8,968 nucleotides of DNA from HGM05232 sp036661515 (GCA_036661515.1 JAVWYO010000084.1:1-8968), one strand, 5' to 3'. Counted from the first letter of the stretch, positions 1 through 8,193 are shown. Translations and numbers: made by a program. The notes: generated by a model not told the origin, from the sequence alone.

Positions 1-2065
1 CCTTAGTTTCTTTGTAGAAATAGTCGAATGTTACACCAAGTTTATTATTTAAAATTACAGCATCAAATCCAGCATTCATTTGATGTAATTCTTCCCACTT
101 AAGATCACCATTAGAGAGCTTCACTTGAGTCATACCATTTTGGATATTGCCACCAAATACAGCTTGTGGAAATACATTTATGTAAGAAACCCAATCCCAA
201 ACGCCAATATTAGAACTACCCAAAATACCATAATTAGCACGAATCTTTAAATCATTAATCCAATTAACTTTAAAGAACTCCTCATTGCTTATACGCCATC
301 CTGCAGAGAATGATGGGAATACTCCCGTGCGGAAGTCTGGCCCAAACTTAGATGATTGATCTCTACGAATTGTGAAACTTGCCAAGTATTTATCATCAAA
401 CGTATAATTAACACGTCCGAATATTGAAAACAATTTGCCCAAATCTTTATAACTACCAGTCTTAGGTCCAGATAAAGCACCATCTAATTGGTCAAAATAG
501 TCATTTCCATTAGTCAATAAATCATTTTTAGAGCCCCAAAGTCTTTCATATGAAGTTGATTGGAAACTGGTTCCTGCAACTGCTGAAATAGCATGCTTGC
601 CAAATGTTTTTGTCCATTCAAGAGTATTATCAAAAACCACAGCAGAAGAGTTTGCCTTATTTTTATTTAGCACTGTTGGGTCAACTGGTTGATTGTATGT
701 CCAGAAGCCTTCTTTTTGGAGGAACATGTGATCATCAGAGCTATGGTCAAAACCAAAATTGAAACGATATTTAAGTTGCTTAAATACTTCAAGTTCAGCA
801 AATACATTACCACGTAATCGCAAATTGGAATTTTTTGATTTTGTAAGAGATTCTTTAGCAACTGGATTCGTTCCAAATGTTACATCTCGTTTTCCATCTC
901 CATAACCAAATCCTCCTTTATTATTTTTATCATAAACAGGTATAGTTGGTAACATTCGATAAACATCAACGATTGGATTTGTATCAAGTTCATCAACAGC
1001 GTAGTTACTAACAATGAAATTTTCACCTAAACTAAATGTTACTTTACTACCAAAATCTCGTTTAATATTTGTATTTGCACGAATGGTAAAGCGTTCAGTT
1101 TGAGTTCCAATTGTAGTACCCGAATTTGATTGATAATTAGCTGATAAGAAATAGTTATTCATTTTCCCTCCACCTGAAAGGCTTAGGTTATAATCTTGAA
1201 TAACTCCATTTTTGAATGCTTCATCTTGCCAATTGGTATTACCATCAGAGTGATTTGCCACAGGCTTACCACCATTAATAAACGCCATATCATTAAGCTT
1301 TATCCATTGATCACGCTTTGTTAAATTGTATCGAGGGAGCCATTGCAACGTTACCTTTGCCGAGAAATCGACCTTCATTGGACCATCTTTACCTTGTTTA
1401 GTAGTTATAATAATAACACCATTAGCAGCGCGAGAGCCATAAATAGCAGCTGCTGATGCATCTTTAAGAACTTGAATACTTTCAATATCATTAAAGTTAA
1501 AATCACGATTTGCAGCTCCTTCTAAAGCCACCCCATCTACTACGTAAAGAGGTGCACTTGAGCCAAAGGTTGAGGTACCACGCACTTCTACCATACCTTC
1601 TGCTCCTGGCTTTCCACTTGAGCGCACAAAAAGGCCTGGTACGGTTGAAAGAGCATCACCAACAGTTCCTGTTACTACCGTATTCTTCATCTTATCGGGA
1701 CGAAATACAGAGACAGCTCCAGTTAAATCAGCTTTTTTTACCGACTGATAACCGATAACAACCACTTCTTCAAGATTTTTCTGGTCCTCTTTCATAGTGA
1801 CACGCATTGGAGAGCCTTTATAAGCTTGCTCCATTGATGACATTCCAATATATGAGAACTCTAATATAGCATTACTTGGAGATTTTAATTTAAATTCTCC
1901 ATTTACATCTGTTGCGGTAGCAGTTTTCTGCCCCTTAACCTTAATAGACACACCTATTAAAGGTTCATTGTTTTGATCCACGACATTACCCGTTACAAGT
2001 GCATCTTGCGCATAAGCACTCAGTGTGATGAAAACGGCTAATACGGAATTTAAGATTCTCTTCAT
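1..2065 (-). CDS. SusC-like TonB-dependent outer-membrane receptor (3' end cut off by window)
   Basis: Outer-membrane channel that, with a SusD-type lipoprotein, takes up oligosaccharides using TonB energy. The reading frame is open from the ATG at 2065 to the window edge, 688 codons with no stop; family members are usually about 1000 residues, so roughly the last third is missing. Residues 1-19 form a signal peptide (cleavage after SAYA is likely). Residues 22-96 are a carboxypeptidase-regulatory-like beta-sandwich (GNVVDQNNEPLIGVSIKVKG, then TATDVNGEF). A TonB-box-like segment LEEVVVIGY lies at 98-106. The plug spans about 107-225 and carries the SusC signatures PLYVVDGV (172-179) and VLKDASAAAIYGSRAANGV (199-217). 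The rest is aromatic-rich beta-barrel. There is no N-terminal STN domain, so anti-sigma signalling is not expected; this fits control by the neighbouring HTCS. It lies 55 bp downstream of the GH2 gene and is probably co-transcribed with it. The susD partner would lie beyond the left edge. The substrate is unknown. Confidence 0.96.
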   Translation of the reverse strand, partial: MKRILNSVLAVFITLSAYAQDALVTGNVVDQNNEPLIGVSIKVKGQKTATATDVNGEFKLKSPSNAILEFSYIGMSSMEQAYKGSPMRVTMKEDQKNLEEVVVIGYQSVKKADLTGAVSVFRPDKMKNTVVTGTVGDALSTVPGLFVRSSGKPGAEGMVEVRGTSTFGSSAPLYVVDGVALEGAANRDFNFNDIESIQVLKDASAAAIYGSRAANGVIIITTKQGKDGPMKVDFSAKVTLQWLPRYNLTKRDQWIKLNDMAFINGGKPVANHSDGNTNWQDEAFKNGVIQDYNLSLSGGGKMNNYFLSANYQSNSGTTIGTQTERFTIRANTNIKRDFGSKVTFSLGENFIVSNYAVDELDTNPIVDVYRMLPTIPVYDKNNKGGFGYGDGKRDVTFGTNPVAKESLTKSKNSNLRLRGNVFAELEVFKQLKYRFNFGFDHSSDDHMFLQKEGFWTYNQPVDPTVLNKNKANSSAVVFDNTLEWTKTFGKHAISAVAGTSFQSTSYERLWGSKNDLLTNGNDYFDQLDGALSGPKTGSYKDLGKLFSIFGRVNYTFDDKYLASFTIRRDQSSKFGPDFRTGVFPSFSAGWRISNEEFFKVNWINDLKIRANYGILGSSNIGVWDWVSYINVFPQAVFGGNIQNGMTQVKLSNGDLKWEELHQMNAGFDAVILNNKLGVTFDYFYKETK

Positions 2066-2120
2066 TAAATTAGATAGTTAGTTTGTTAATTCATGATTGT
2101 TTATAATATGATGTTTCTTT
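2066..2120 (-). other. GH2-susC intergenic spacer, no promoter or terminator seen
   Basis: This 55 bp AT-rich gap has no TAnnTTTG match on the minus strand and no stable hairpin. It is best read as an intra-operon leader for the susC-like gene. No Shine-Dalgarno sequence precedes the ATG at 2065; the leader is A-rich, as is usual in Bacteroidota. It contains a 12-mer (2080-2091) also found in the GH2 leader. Confidence 0.6.
2080..2091 (-). repeat. Leader 12-mer AATTAACAAACT, copy in susC-like 5' leader
   Basis: Exact second copy of the 12-mer found in the GH2 leader at 3939-3950, on the same strand and at a similar distance from its start codon (14 bases). Neither the HTCS nor the GH43 leader contains it. 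Confidence 0.6.
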
Positions 2121-3929
2121 TTATTTGTTTAGGGAGTTACAAATAGACTCATTGATGCTTTTTACTTTAGCCTCATCAATCTTTATTACATTTCTATCGT
2201 ATGTCATTAAACCATTTACTTCAACTTCGACATCAGTAGTTTGAGTATATACCGCAGCTGAAAATCCGCGTGCAATTAGTGTCTTAAGCTGATTGGCATA
2301 TTTGGCGTATTCTGCGGTAACTTCTTGTGAAGAATTGAATTGGACATATCCCCAATTACGTTTTGGTTCCCAAATATGCCCTTTAAGGACTAATCCTATT
2401 CCTCCATATTCGCCAAGCACATTTACTCTTTGTGCATCATAAAGATACATATCAGGACCTGGATAATTATGTAAATCGAGCATATCGCCACATGTGTAAT
2501 GATTTCCTCCACTTGCTGGATTAACTAAGCGTGATGGGTCATAATCCTTTGTCCATTTTGCTATTTCTGGAGTTTTAAACTGTCCCCATGCTTCATTAAA
2601 AGGCACCCACACACCTATACAAGGATATGAATAAAGGCAATCAATAATTTCTTTCCACTCTTTTTTATAAGTAGCTTCTGACTGACTACTCCGGCATTTT
2701 TCGGTTCCTTCAAAGTATTTTTTATTTTGCCATTCTGGATTAGTATCTCCACTTGGCATATCTTGCCAAACGATAATTCCAATCTTATCACAATGGGTGT
2801 ACCACCGCGCTGGCTCAACTTTTATATGCTTGCGTATCATGTTAAAGCCAAAATCTTTGGTTTTTTTCACATCATAAGCAAGAGCTTCATCACTTGGTGC
2901 AGTATAAAGTCCATCAGGCCACCAACCTTGGTCGAGAGGACCAAATTGAAATAAGTCTTTATTATTAAGTTGAATGCGCATTATTCCATCGTTATCGCGT
3001 TTAGCTGATATTTTACGCATTGCAGCATAACTATTTATACTATCAATAACTTTACCATTTATCGATAATGTAATTTCTAAGTCATAAAGGAATGGAGAGC
3101 TTGGCGACCACAATTTAGCTCCTTGAGGCATTGGCACTTCTATTATATTATTATTAATAGAAGCACCTTGTGCAATTACTGATTTACCTTCTAAAACCTT
3201 AACATCTATTTTACCTTTATCTATATACTCATTCGTTGATACACTAAAACTCAATGTATTATTATCAATATCAGGGGTTGTCTTAACGTTAGTTATATAT
3301 TGTTGCGCTACGGGTTCAATCCACACAGTTTGCCATATTCCAGTTACTGGGGTGTACCATATTCCCTCTGGTTTGCTTACCTGCTTTCCACGTGGTTGAG
3401 TACCTTTATCTGTAGGGTCCCACACTTTCACAACGAGTTCATTTTCTCCTTTAGCAAGAGCAGCTGTGATGTCTAATGAGAATGGCGTGAACCCACCTGT
3501 GTGTTCACCTACTTTGATATTATTGACCCAAACATCGGCCTTCCAATCTACTGCACCAAAGTGTAAAATAACTTTCTTACCAGTCCACTTGGGTGAAATA
3601 TTGAAATTGCGCTTATACCAAAGACTCTGATTCTCATTTAGATGCTTTCCGACACCAGATAGGCTCGATTCAATGGCATAAGGAACGAGTATTTCTCCTT
3701 CATATTTTGTAGGGACATCTTTAACCGATGTTATCGCATATTCCCATAGTCCATTGAGATTTGACCAATCTTGGCGTTCCATTATAGGACGTGGATACTC
3801 TGGCAATACATTATTTACATTAATGCCTTCGGCCCACTTTGTTTTAATTTTGTCACCTGCTGGTTTCCATGCAAACATTATTGATGGAATTAATAGCAAC
3901 GCAAAAATTGCAATAGGATATCTTTTCAT
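2121..3929 (-). CDS. Exported glycoside hydrolase family 2 enzyme (beta-galactosidase/beta-glucuronidase-like)
   Basis: Retaining exo-glycosidase of 602 residues, complete. Residues 1-20 (MKRYPIAIFALLLIPSIMFA) are a signal peptide with no lipobox cysteine, so a periplasmic location is likely. Residues 45-205 form the GH2 sugar-binding jelly roll (DWSNLNGLWEYA; LWYKRNF; HFGAVDWKADVWVN; GGFTPFSLDIT). Residues 208-305 form the immunoglobulin-like domain, and about 306-602 form the TIM barrel. Visible catalytic-site motifs are N363-x-x-R366-x-H368, WQDMPSG (388-394), acid/base Glu446 in VPFNEAWGQ, and nucleophile Glu507 in VLGEYGG. There is no C-terminal accessory domain, unlike the longer LacZ-type members. 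The ATG is chosen because the signal peptide begins there, with a promoter 30 bp upstream. The gene lies between the HTCS gene and the susC-like gene and appears to be the first gene of that operon. Family assignment is firm. The sugar removed (galactose, glucuronic acid, arabinopyranose or another) cannot be read from the sequence. Confidence 0.95.
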   Translation of the reverse strand: MKRYPIAIFALLLIPSIMFAWKPAGDKIKTKWAEGINVNNVLPEYPRPIMERQDWSNLNGLWEYAITSVKDVPTKYEGEILVPYAIESSLSGVGKHLNENQSLWYKRNFNISPKWTGKKVILHFGAVDWKADVWVNNIKVGEHTGGFTPFSLDITAALAKGENELVVKVWDPTDKGTQPRGKQVSKPEGIWYTPVTGIWQTVWIEPVAQQYITNVKTTPDIDNNTLSFSVSTNEYIDKGKIDVKVLEGKSVIAQGASINNNIIEVPMPQGAKLWSPSSPFLYDLEITLSINGKVIDSINSYAAMRKISAKRDNDGIMRIQLNNKDLFQFGPLDQGWWPDGLYTAPSDEALAYDVKKTKDFGFNMIRKHIKVEPARWYTHCDKIGIIVWQDMPSGDTNPEWQNKKYFEGTEKCRSSQSEATYKKEWKEIIDCLYSYPCIGVWVPFNEAWGQFKTPEIAKWTKDYDPSRLVNPASGGNHYTCGDMLDLHNYPGPDMYLYDAQRVNVLGEYGGIGLVLKGHIWEPKRNWGYVQFNSSQEVTAEYAKYANQLKTLIARGFSAAVYTQTTDVEVEVNGLMTYDRNVIKIDEAKVKSINESICNSLNK

Positions 3930-3938
3930 ATAATGCTA

Positions 3939-3950
3939 AGTTTGTTAATT
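3939..3950 (-). repeat. Leader 12-mer AATTAACAAACT, copy in GH2 5' leader
   Basis: On the minus strand the sequence AATTAACAAACT ends 9 bases before the GH2 start codon. The same 12-mer occurs at 2080-2091, ending 14 bases before the susC-like start. Both sit where a ribosome or ribosomal protein S1 would contact the mRNA. A translation-enhancing role is inference. Confidence 0.6.
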
Positions 3951-3959
3951 AAGATGAGA

Positions 3960-3994
3960 CAAATTTACTCTCCATAAATATTAATCCTTAGCAA
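3960..3994 (-). promoter_or_regulatory. Candidate Bacteroidota promoter for the GH2-susC operon
   Basis: The minus strand reads TAAATTTG at 3967-3960, a full match to the Bacteroidota -7 element TAnnTTTG, 30 bases before the GH2 ATG. The nearest upstream TTG (3994-3992) is 24 bp away, longer than the usual spacing of about 20 bp, so the -33 element is poor. A good -7 with a poor -33 is what an activator-dependent promoter would look like. It lies just downstream of the tandem repeat at 4001-4039. Confidence 0.6.
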
Positions 3995-4000
3995 TAATAT

Positions 4001-4039
4001 CCCAAAAAGCATAACAATTGTACCAAAAGCGCCTAATAA
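4001..4039 (-). promoter_or_regulatory. Imperfect tandem 17-bp repeat, candidate HTCS (AraC-type) operator
   Basis: On the minus strand TTATTAGGCGCTTTTGG (4039-4023) is followed by TTGTTATGCTTTTTGGG (4017-4001). The two share 12 of 17 positions, with a 22 bp start-to-start distance, about two helical turns. AraC-family proteins commonly bind two direct 17-bp half-sites spaced about 21 bp, with the proximal one against the -35 region. Here the proximal copy ends 33 bp upstream of the -7 box and 6 bp from the TTG. Binding by the adjacent HTCS is inference. Confidence 0.45.
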
Positions 4040-4071
4040 ACATCCTATGAACCGTATTTTACATTATTAGG
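4032..4071. repeat. 8-bp inverted repeat CCTAATAA / TTATTAGG
   Basis: CCTAATAA at 4032-4039 and TTATTAGG at 4064-4071 are perfect inverted copies separated by 24 bp, about three helical turns centre to centre. The left arm is the conserved end of the distal half-site in the tandem repeat at 4001-4039, so the right arm may be an extra, oppositely oriented partial half-site. In AT-rich DNA an 8-mer match could also be chance. Confidence 0.35.
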
Positions 4072-4109
4072 ACAAAAATGTTATTCTCACAATTAGAATG
4101 TCTGATATA

Positions 4110-4126
4110 TAATATTCAAAATATTA
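4110..4126 (-). terminator. Weak hairpin just after the HTCS stop, possible terminator
   Basis: The minus strand reads TAATATT-TTG-AATATTA, a perfect 7-bp stem with a 3-base loop starting 5 bases after the TGA stop. The stem is entirely A-T and no run of T follows, so it is not a convincing intrinsic terminator. It may only help define the 3' end. Confidence 0.25.
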
Positions 4127-4131
4127 CCTGG

Positions 4132-7100
4132 TCAGAAATCCTTTGGCAATGTGCCAAATTGTTTTTGGAAACATTTTGAGAAATATGATGGAGAATTAAA
4201 TCCGACTCTATAACAAATCTCCGTAACACGTATCTCACCCTCCTTTAAAAGTCGCGCAGCTTCTTTTAATCTTTCTATTCTTAAATATTCATTAGGGCTT
4301 AAATCAAGCACCCCTTTAATCTTTCTATAAAAATTGGAACGACTCATATTCATTGCATCTGCAATATCATCCATACTAAAGTCGGGGTTATGAAGATTAA
4401 GATGTATTATCTCATCAAGCTTTTTCATAAATTTATCATCGGCAGTTGTTGTAACCATCGTATTAGCCGATACAAATGGAGACTGCGCAAATGCTTGTTT
4501 GAGTTTCTCTCTATTAGTTATAAGATTAGCGACATTCACTTTAAGATATTCTACAGAAAAAGGTTTCTCAATATAGGCATCAGCACCAAGCTCCATTCCA
4601 TCAATCTTAGATTGAATATTAGTCTTGGCTGTGAGCATAATTACAGGGATGTGACTGTATTCAACATTCGATTTAATTATTTCACACAACTCAAATCCAT
4701 TCATTTCTGGCATAACAATATCTGTGATAACAATACTCACATAATGATCGTTAAGTATGGCTAATGCTTCCTTACCATTATGAGCTGTCAGCACTGTATA
4801 ATCTTGGGTAAATTGTTTCACTTCAAATGCTATCATATCAATATTATCTTCAACGAGCAATATTTTCTTTTTAAGATTATTATACTCCTCAACTTTACTA
4901 TCAATAGTAATTGATTTATCTAAATTAAAATTGGGATATTTATCTTTCTGTTCTAAATCAATTGTTAACTCTTGTAGAACAGGTAGAGTTAGTATAAAGA
5001 TATTTGAGGTAATATCATTATTCATAACAAGAGCCCCCTGATGCAATTCTGCAAGAGAACGAGCAAGTGCCAACCCAATACCTGTACCTGTCGTAGTAGT
5101 CATATTATCACCTCTATTAACTCTAATAAATGGCTGAAAAATATTTTCTCTTATTTCAAGTGGAATTATACTACCATCATTCTCAACCTTTAGCTCAAAT
5201 GTATTCTGAACCTCAGTACCAACAGTCAACGACACCTTTATAATGGAATCGGAATATTTTACAGCATTGTTTAAAAGATTACTAATAATTTTAGTCAAAG
5301 CCTCCTTATTGACATGAGCATAAAATGCTAATTCTGGGACATCAAGTGTAAATTCAATACCCTTTTGGCGAGCCAACGAAGTGAAACGATGAAAAGTGCT
5401 TTGGAGCAATTCTCTTATATCACACTTCACAAAATTAAGTTGATAACCTTTTGCTTCAATCTTTCGAAAATCAAGTAATTCATTTGTTAGAGTTAACAAG
5501 CGCTCTGTATTGTGTTCCATTATATTTAAATCCTCTCTAATCTCAGCATCAAGGTCCTTTTTCAATATTATATTTTCAAGAGGTCCTTTTATAAGTGTTA
5601 GTGGCGTGCGAATCTCGTGTGCTACATTCGTAAAAAAATCTATTTTAGAATTATATATTTCTCGCTCTTTTTCTTGTTCAAATTTCTCAAGTTGACGCTG
5701 ATGTCTCATTGCACTTCTTTTTTTAAAATAGACAATCGTATAAAATACCGACACCAGGAAAACAATAAGATACAACATCTTAGCCCACACCGACAAATAA
5801 AATGGTGGTGATATCTTAATATGCAACACTAACTCTTCTTCATTTCCAACACCATCACGGTTACAAGCTCTTGCACGAAACTCATAATTACCATACGGTA
5901 AATTAGAATATGTTATCATTGGATTTTCCACAGTACTTTGCCACTCAGAGTCAAAATTTTTAAGTTTATATTCAATCTTGTTATGCTCCGATAAATTTCC
6001 TCCAAGAGCAGCCAATCGGAATGAGAAAGAATTTTGATCGTAATCTAAAACTATTTCATCAGAATATGATATATTTTTATTTAATGGAGAATTATTATCA
6101 CTTGCCAATACCTCTCTATTAAACAGATAGAAATCTGTAATTACAACAGATGGCACATGCTTGTTCTCAATGAATTTTTTTGGATTAAATTTTATGAATC
6201 CATTAATACTTCCAAAGTAAATATCGCCCTTAGCATCTTTAAAGCTCGACCTATAATTGAATTGATTGCATATAAGTCCATCTGCGGTAGTAAATATTTT
6301 GTATGTATTCTTTGCTACATCAAATTGCACAAGACCACTATTTGTTGTAAGCCAAAACAATCCATTATCATCTTCAACAATTTGATATACTACATCATTA
6401 GGCAATCCATCTTGCGAATTATGCCTTTCAAATTTACGTGTCTTAAAATCAAATTTGCAAAAGCCACGACCTTGAGTTGTTAACCATATTTGACGATGAG
6501 AATCTTCAAATACACTTAATACCTTATTATATGGTAAACTTGATTTATCATTCTCATTAAATACATAGTTTTCCCACTTTTGTGTACTTATATTGAACCG
6601 AAACACACCATGAGCATAAGTTGCTGCCCAAATATTTCCATAAGAATCCTCCTTTATATCATATATAAAACGACCTTTAAGCTCTCGTATTGGTTCAAAA
6701 TCGTCTTTTGCTCTGTTATATACGTGTAGCCCATAAGATGTGCCGATATATATGCTACCCGATGATGTCTTGCATATCGAAAATACGCTATTATCATAGG
6801 AATGAATAGAATAGCCACGCATATAATCTTTCACAACATTCCCCGTACGCTTATTTACTCGCTTTAATCCTTTTGAGAAAGTCCCAACCCACAAGTCGTC
6901 ACCATCAACGCAGAGTCCATGAATATTAGTAAAATTAGCACTTGGGGCAAAGAAAGTAAATTCTCCGTTTGCTGGATTAAAATGATTAAGTCCTCCATCT
7001 TCAGTTCCTATCCACAAAGTGCCATCAGTATCAGCACAAAATTCACGCACACGTTTTCCACTAAGCCCACTATTATCCCGTTTAGGATAATACTTTTCAA

Positions 7101-8139
7101 AAAAAGTATATTGTTTAGGATAATAATCAACGCCACCAAAATATGAACCTACCCACATTCCACCATCACAATCTTTATATATTGCATATATTGCATTGTC
7201 GGATAGGGAATAGCTATCATCTTGGGAGTGATGTAGATGCGTATATTTATTAGTCTTTAGATCATAGATATAGATTCCCGTCTCAGTAGCGACCCATAAT
7301 TCTCTTTCAGAGGATACTATTAAATCTCTACAAAATATATTCTCTCCATTCTCATCAACAAGGAGTAAATCTCTTATTTTTCCAGAAGTAATATTTATCT
7401 CTTTAAGTCCTCCCTTGATCGAGCATACATAGTAAAAATTATAAGCTCCTTTTACAATTCTACTTATTGGGTCATTTTTAAATACCTCTTCCTTATTATC
7501 AGAAGTCTTATAAGGATTCACATTTTTCAACTTATCATTAGAATAATAAAGTCCATCACCATAAAAGCCAAGCCAAATTCCACCGTTGTCATCAAATGAT
7601 ATACACTCTAAATTAGTAGAAACATTTGCTAATTCCTTTAAGGTGTAATTAGTGCTTTTATGAGTTTTTAAATTATAACAAAACAGTCCTTGTGCTTCTA
7701 CTGTTACCCATATTTGCCCTGCATTATCACTTGTTATCATTGACACCGTACGAGTAATCTGTGTATTTTTATCACTTTTTATCAAAAAACGCTCAAACAC
7801 GTCTCTTTCTGGATAATATAAATAAAGACCAGCATCTGTTCCCACCCAAATATTTCCTTCTGAATCCTCAAATAGTTTTGTTATGAAATTATTTCCAAGA
7901 CAGCCATGCTTAGCAACATTATATTTATATTCTCTAAAGTTGCGCCCATCGTATCTATTTAGCCCATCTTTGGTACCAAACCACATGTAACCCTTCTTAT
8001 CCTGCAAAATAGCATTTACGGTATTTTGTGATAATCCATTACTTATATTTATATTTTGGAAAAAATATTTATGATCAACTGTAATAGCTACGCATTGAAA
8101 TATGCATATAGCAAAAAGGCATAGACTTAATTTTTTCAT
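4132..8139 (-). CDS. Hybrid two-component system regulator (HTCS): periplasmic sensor, histidine kinase, receiver and AraC-type DNA-binding domain
   Basis: One-protein signal transducer of 1335 residues controlling a PUL. Order: signal or anchor segment 1-19; about 14 propeller repeats (Reg_prop) from 40 to 655, such as MWFGTKDGLNRYD (52-64), IWVGTDAGLYLY (97-108), LWIGTEDGGLNHF (375-387) and FWLTTNSGLVQFD (595-607), consistent with two seven-bladed propellers; Y_Y_Y domain about 712-777; transmembrane helix about 785-804; short coiled linker; HisKA with His841 in NVAHEIRTPLT; HATPase with N box NLLNNAV (954-960) and G boxes NDG (987-989) and GTGIGLALAR (1018-1027); receiver 1092-1205 with Glu1097/Asp1098, phospho-acceptor Asp1140, Thr1170 and Lys1192; AraC-type double helix-turn-helix 1240-1335. 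All key residues are present, so it should be active. The ATG at 8139 is chosen because the signal sequence MKKLSLCLFA begins there; an upstream TTG at 8187 lies on the far side of the likely promoter. The ligand is unknown. Confidence 0.96.
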   Translation of the reverse strand: MKKLSLCLFAICIFQCVAITVDHKYFFQNINISNGLSQNTVNAILQDKKGYMWFGTKDGLNRYDGRNFREYKYNVAKHGCLGNNFITKLFEDSEGNIWVGTDAGLYLYYPERDVFERFLIKSDKNTQITRTVSMITSDNAGQIWVTVEAQGLFCYNLKTHKSTNYTLKELANVSTNLECISFDDNGGIWLGFYGDGLYYSNDKLKNVNPYKTSDNKEEVFKNDPISRIVKGAYNFYYVCSIKGGLKEINITSGKIRDLLLVDENGENIFCRDLIVSSERELWVATETGIYIYDLKTNKYTHLHHSQDDSYSLSDNAIYAIYKDCDGGMWVGSYFGGVDYYPKQYTFFEKYYPKRDNSGLSGKRVREFCADTDGTLWIGTEDGGLNHFNPANGEFTFFAPSANFTNIHGLCVDGDDLWVGTFSKGLKRVNKRTGNVVKDYMRGYSIHSYDNSVFSICKTSSGSIYIGTSYGLHVYNRAKDDFEPIRELKGRFIYDIKEDSYGNIWAATYAHGVFRFNISTQKWENYVFNENDKSSLPYNKVLSVFEDSHRQIWLTTQGRGFCKFDFKTRKFERHNSQDGLPNDVVYQIVEDDNGLFWLTTNSGLVQFDVAKNTYKIFTTADGLICNQFNYRSSFKDAKGDIYFGSINGFIKFNPKKFIENKHVPSVVITDFYLFNREVLASDNNSPLNKNISYSDEIVLDYDQNSFSFRLAALGGNLSEHNKIEYKLKNFDSEWQSTVENPMITYSNLPYGNYEFRARACNRDGVGNEEELVLHIKISPPFYLSVWAKMLYLIVFLVSVFYTIVYFKKRSAMRHQRQLEKFEQEKEREIYNSKIDFFTNVAHEIRTPLTLIKGPLENIILKKDLDAEIREDLNIMEHNTERLLTLTNELLDFRKIEAKGYQLNFVKCDIRELLQSTFHRFTSLARQKGIEFTLDVPELAFYAHVNKEALTKIISNLLNNAVKYSDSIIKVSLTVGTEVQNTFELKVENDGSIIPLEIRENIFQPFIRVNRGDNMTTTTGTGIGLALARSLAELHQGALVMNNDITSNIFILTLPVLQELTIDLEQKDKYPNFNLDKSITIDSKVEEYNNLKKKILLVEDNIDMIAFEVKQFTQDYTVLTAHNGKEALAILNDHYVSIVITDIVMPEMNGFELCEIIKSNVEYSHIPVIMLTAKTNIQSKIDGMELGADAYIEKPFSVEYLKVNVANLITNREKLKQAFAQSPFVSANTMVTTTADDKFMKKLDEIIHLNLHNPDFSMDDIADAMNMSRSNFYRKIKGVLDLSPNEYLRIERLKEAARLLKEGEIRVTEICYRVGFNSPSYFSKCFQKQFGTLPKDF

Positions 8140-8166
8140 AATTACACTTAGGCAAGATTTATTGTT

Positions 8167-8193
8167 CAAATATAGTAAATATCTCAATTACAA
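8167..8193 (-). promoter_or_regulatory. Candidate promoter for the HTCS gene
   Basis: The minus strand has TATATTTG at 8174-8167, a full match to TAnnTTTG, 27 bases before the HTCS ATG at 8139. A TTG lies 16 bp upstream (8193-8191) and a second one 23 bp upstream (8200-8198); neither gives ideal spacing. The box lies inside the longer reading frame that begins at the TTG at 8187, which argues for the ATG at 8139. Confidence 0.55.

Noticed and set aside
1510..1758. 82-codon open frame on the plus strand, rich in Leu and Gln
   Set aside because: It is antisense to the conserved plug domain of the susC-like gene, whose reading frame is continuous there.
4032..4071. Inverted repeat as the ends of an invertible (phase-variable) promoter, as seen near some susC genes
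   Set aside because: The arms are only 8 bp and enclose 24 bp, too short for a typical invertible segment, and no recombinase gene is visible in the window.
4071..4102. Second possible terminator hairpin after the HTCS (ATTCT/AGAAT with an outer GACA/TGTC)
   Set aside because: Only five contiguous base pairs form around a 7-base loop and the outer arms do not stack on them.
4390..4764. 124-codon open frame on the plus strand
   Set aside because: It lies wholly inside the HTCS receiver and DNA-binding coding region on the other strand, has no recognizable domain, and is explained by AT-rich antisense sequence.
6157..6483. 108-codon open frame on the plus strand
   Set aside because: It is antisense to the HTCS propeller and Y_Y_Y coding region and shows no domain, signal peptide or promoter of its own.
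4390..8139. Repeated W-x-G-T-like motifs considered as a DNA-level repeat array
   Set aside because: The repetition is at the protein level (Reg_prop propeller blades) with divergent nucleotide sequence; no DNA tandem array or CRISPR spacing is present.
8140..8187. Sixteen-residue N-terminal extension of the HTCS starting at a TTG at 8187
   Set aside because: The extension would precede a normal signal sequence that begins at the ATG at 8139, and it contains the likely -7 box at 8167-8174, so it is probably not translated.
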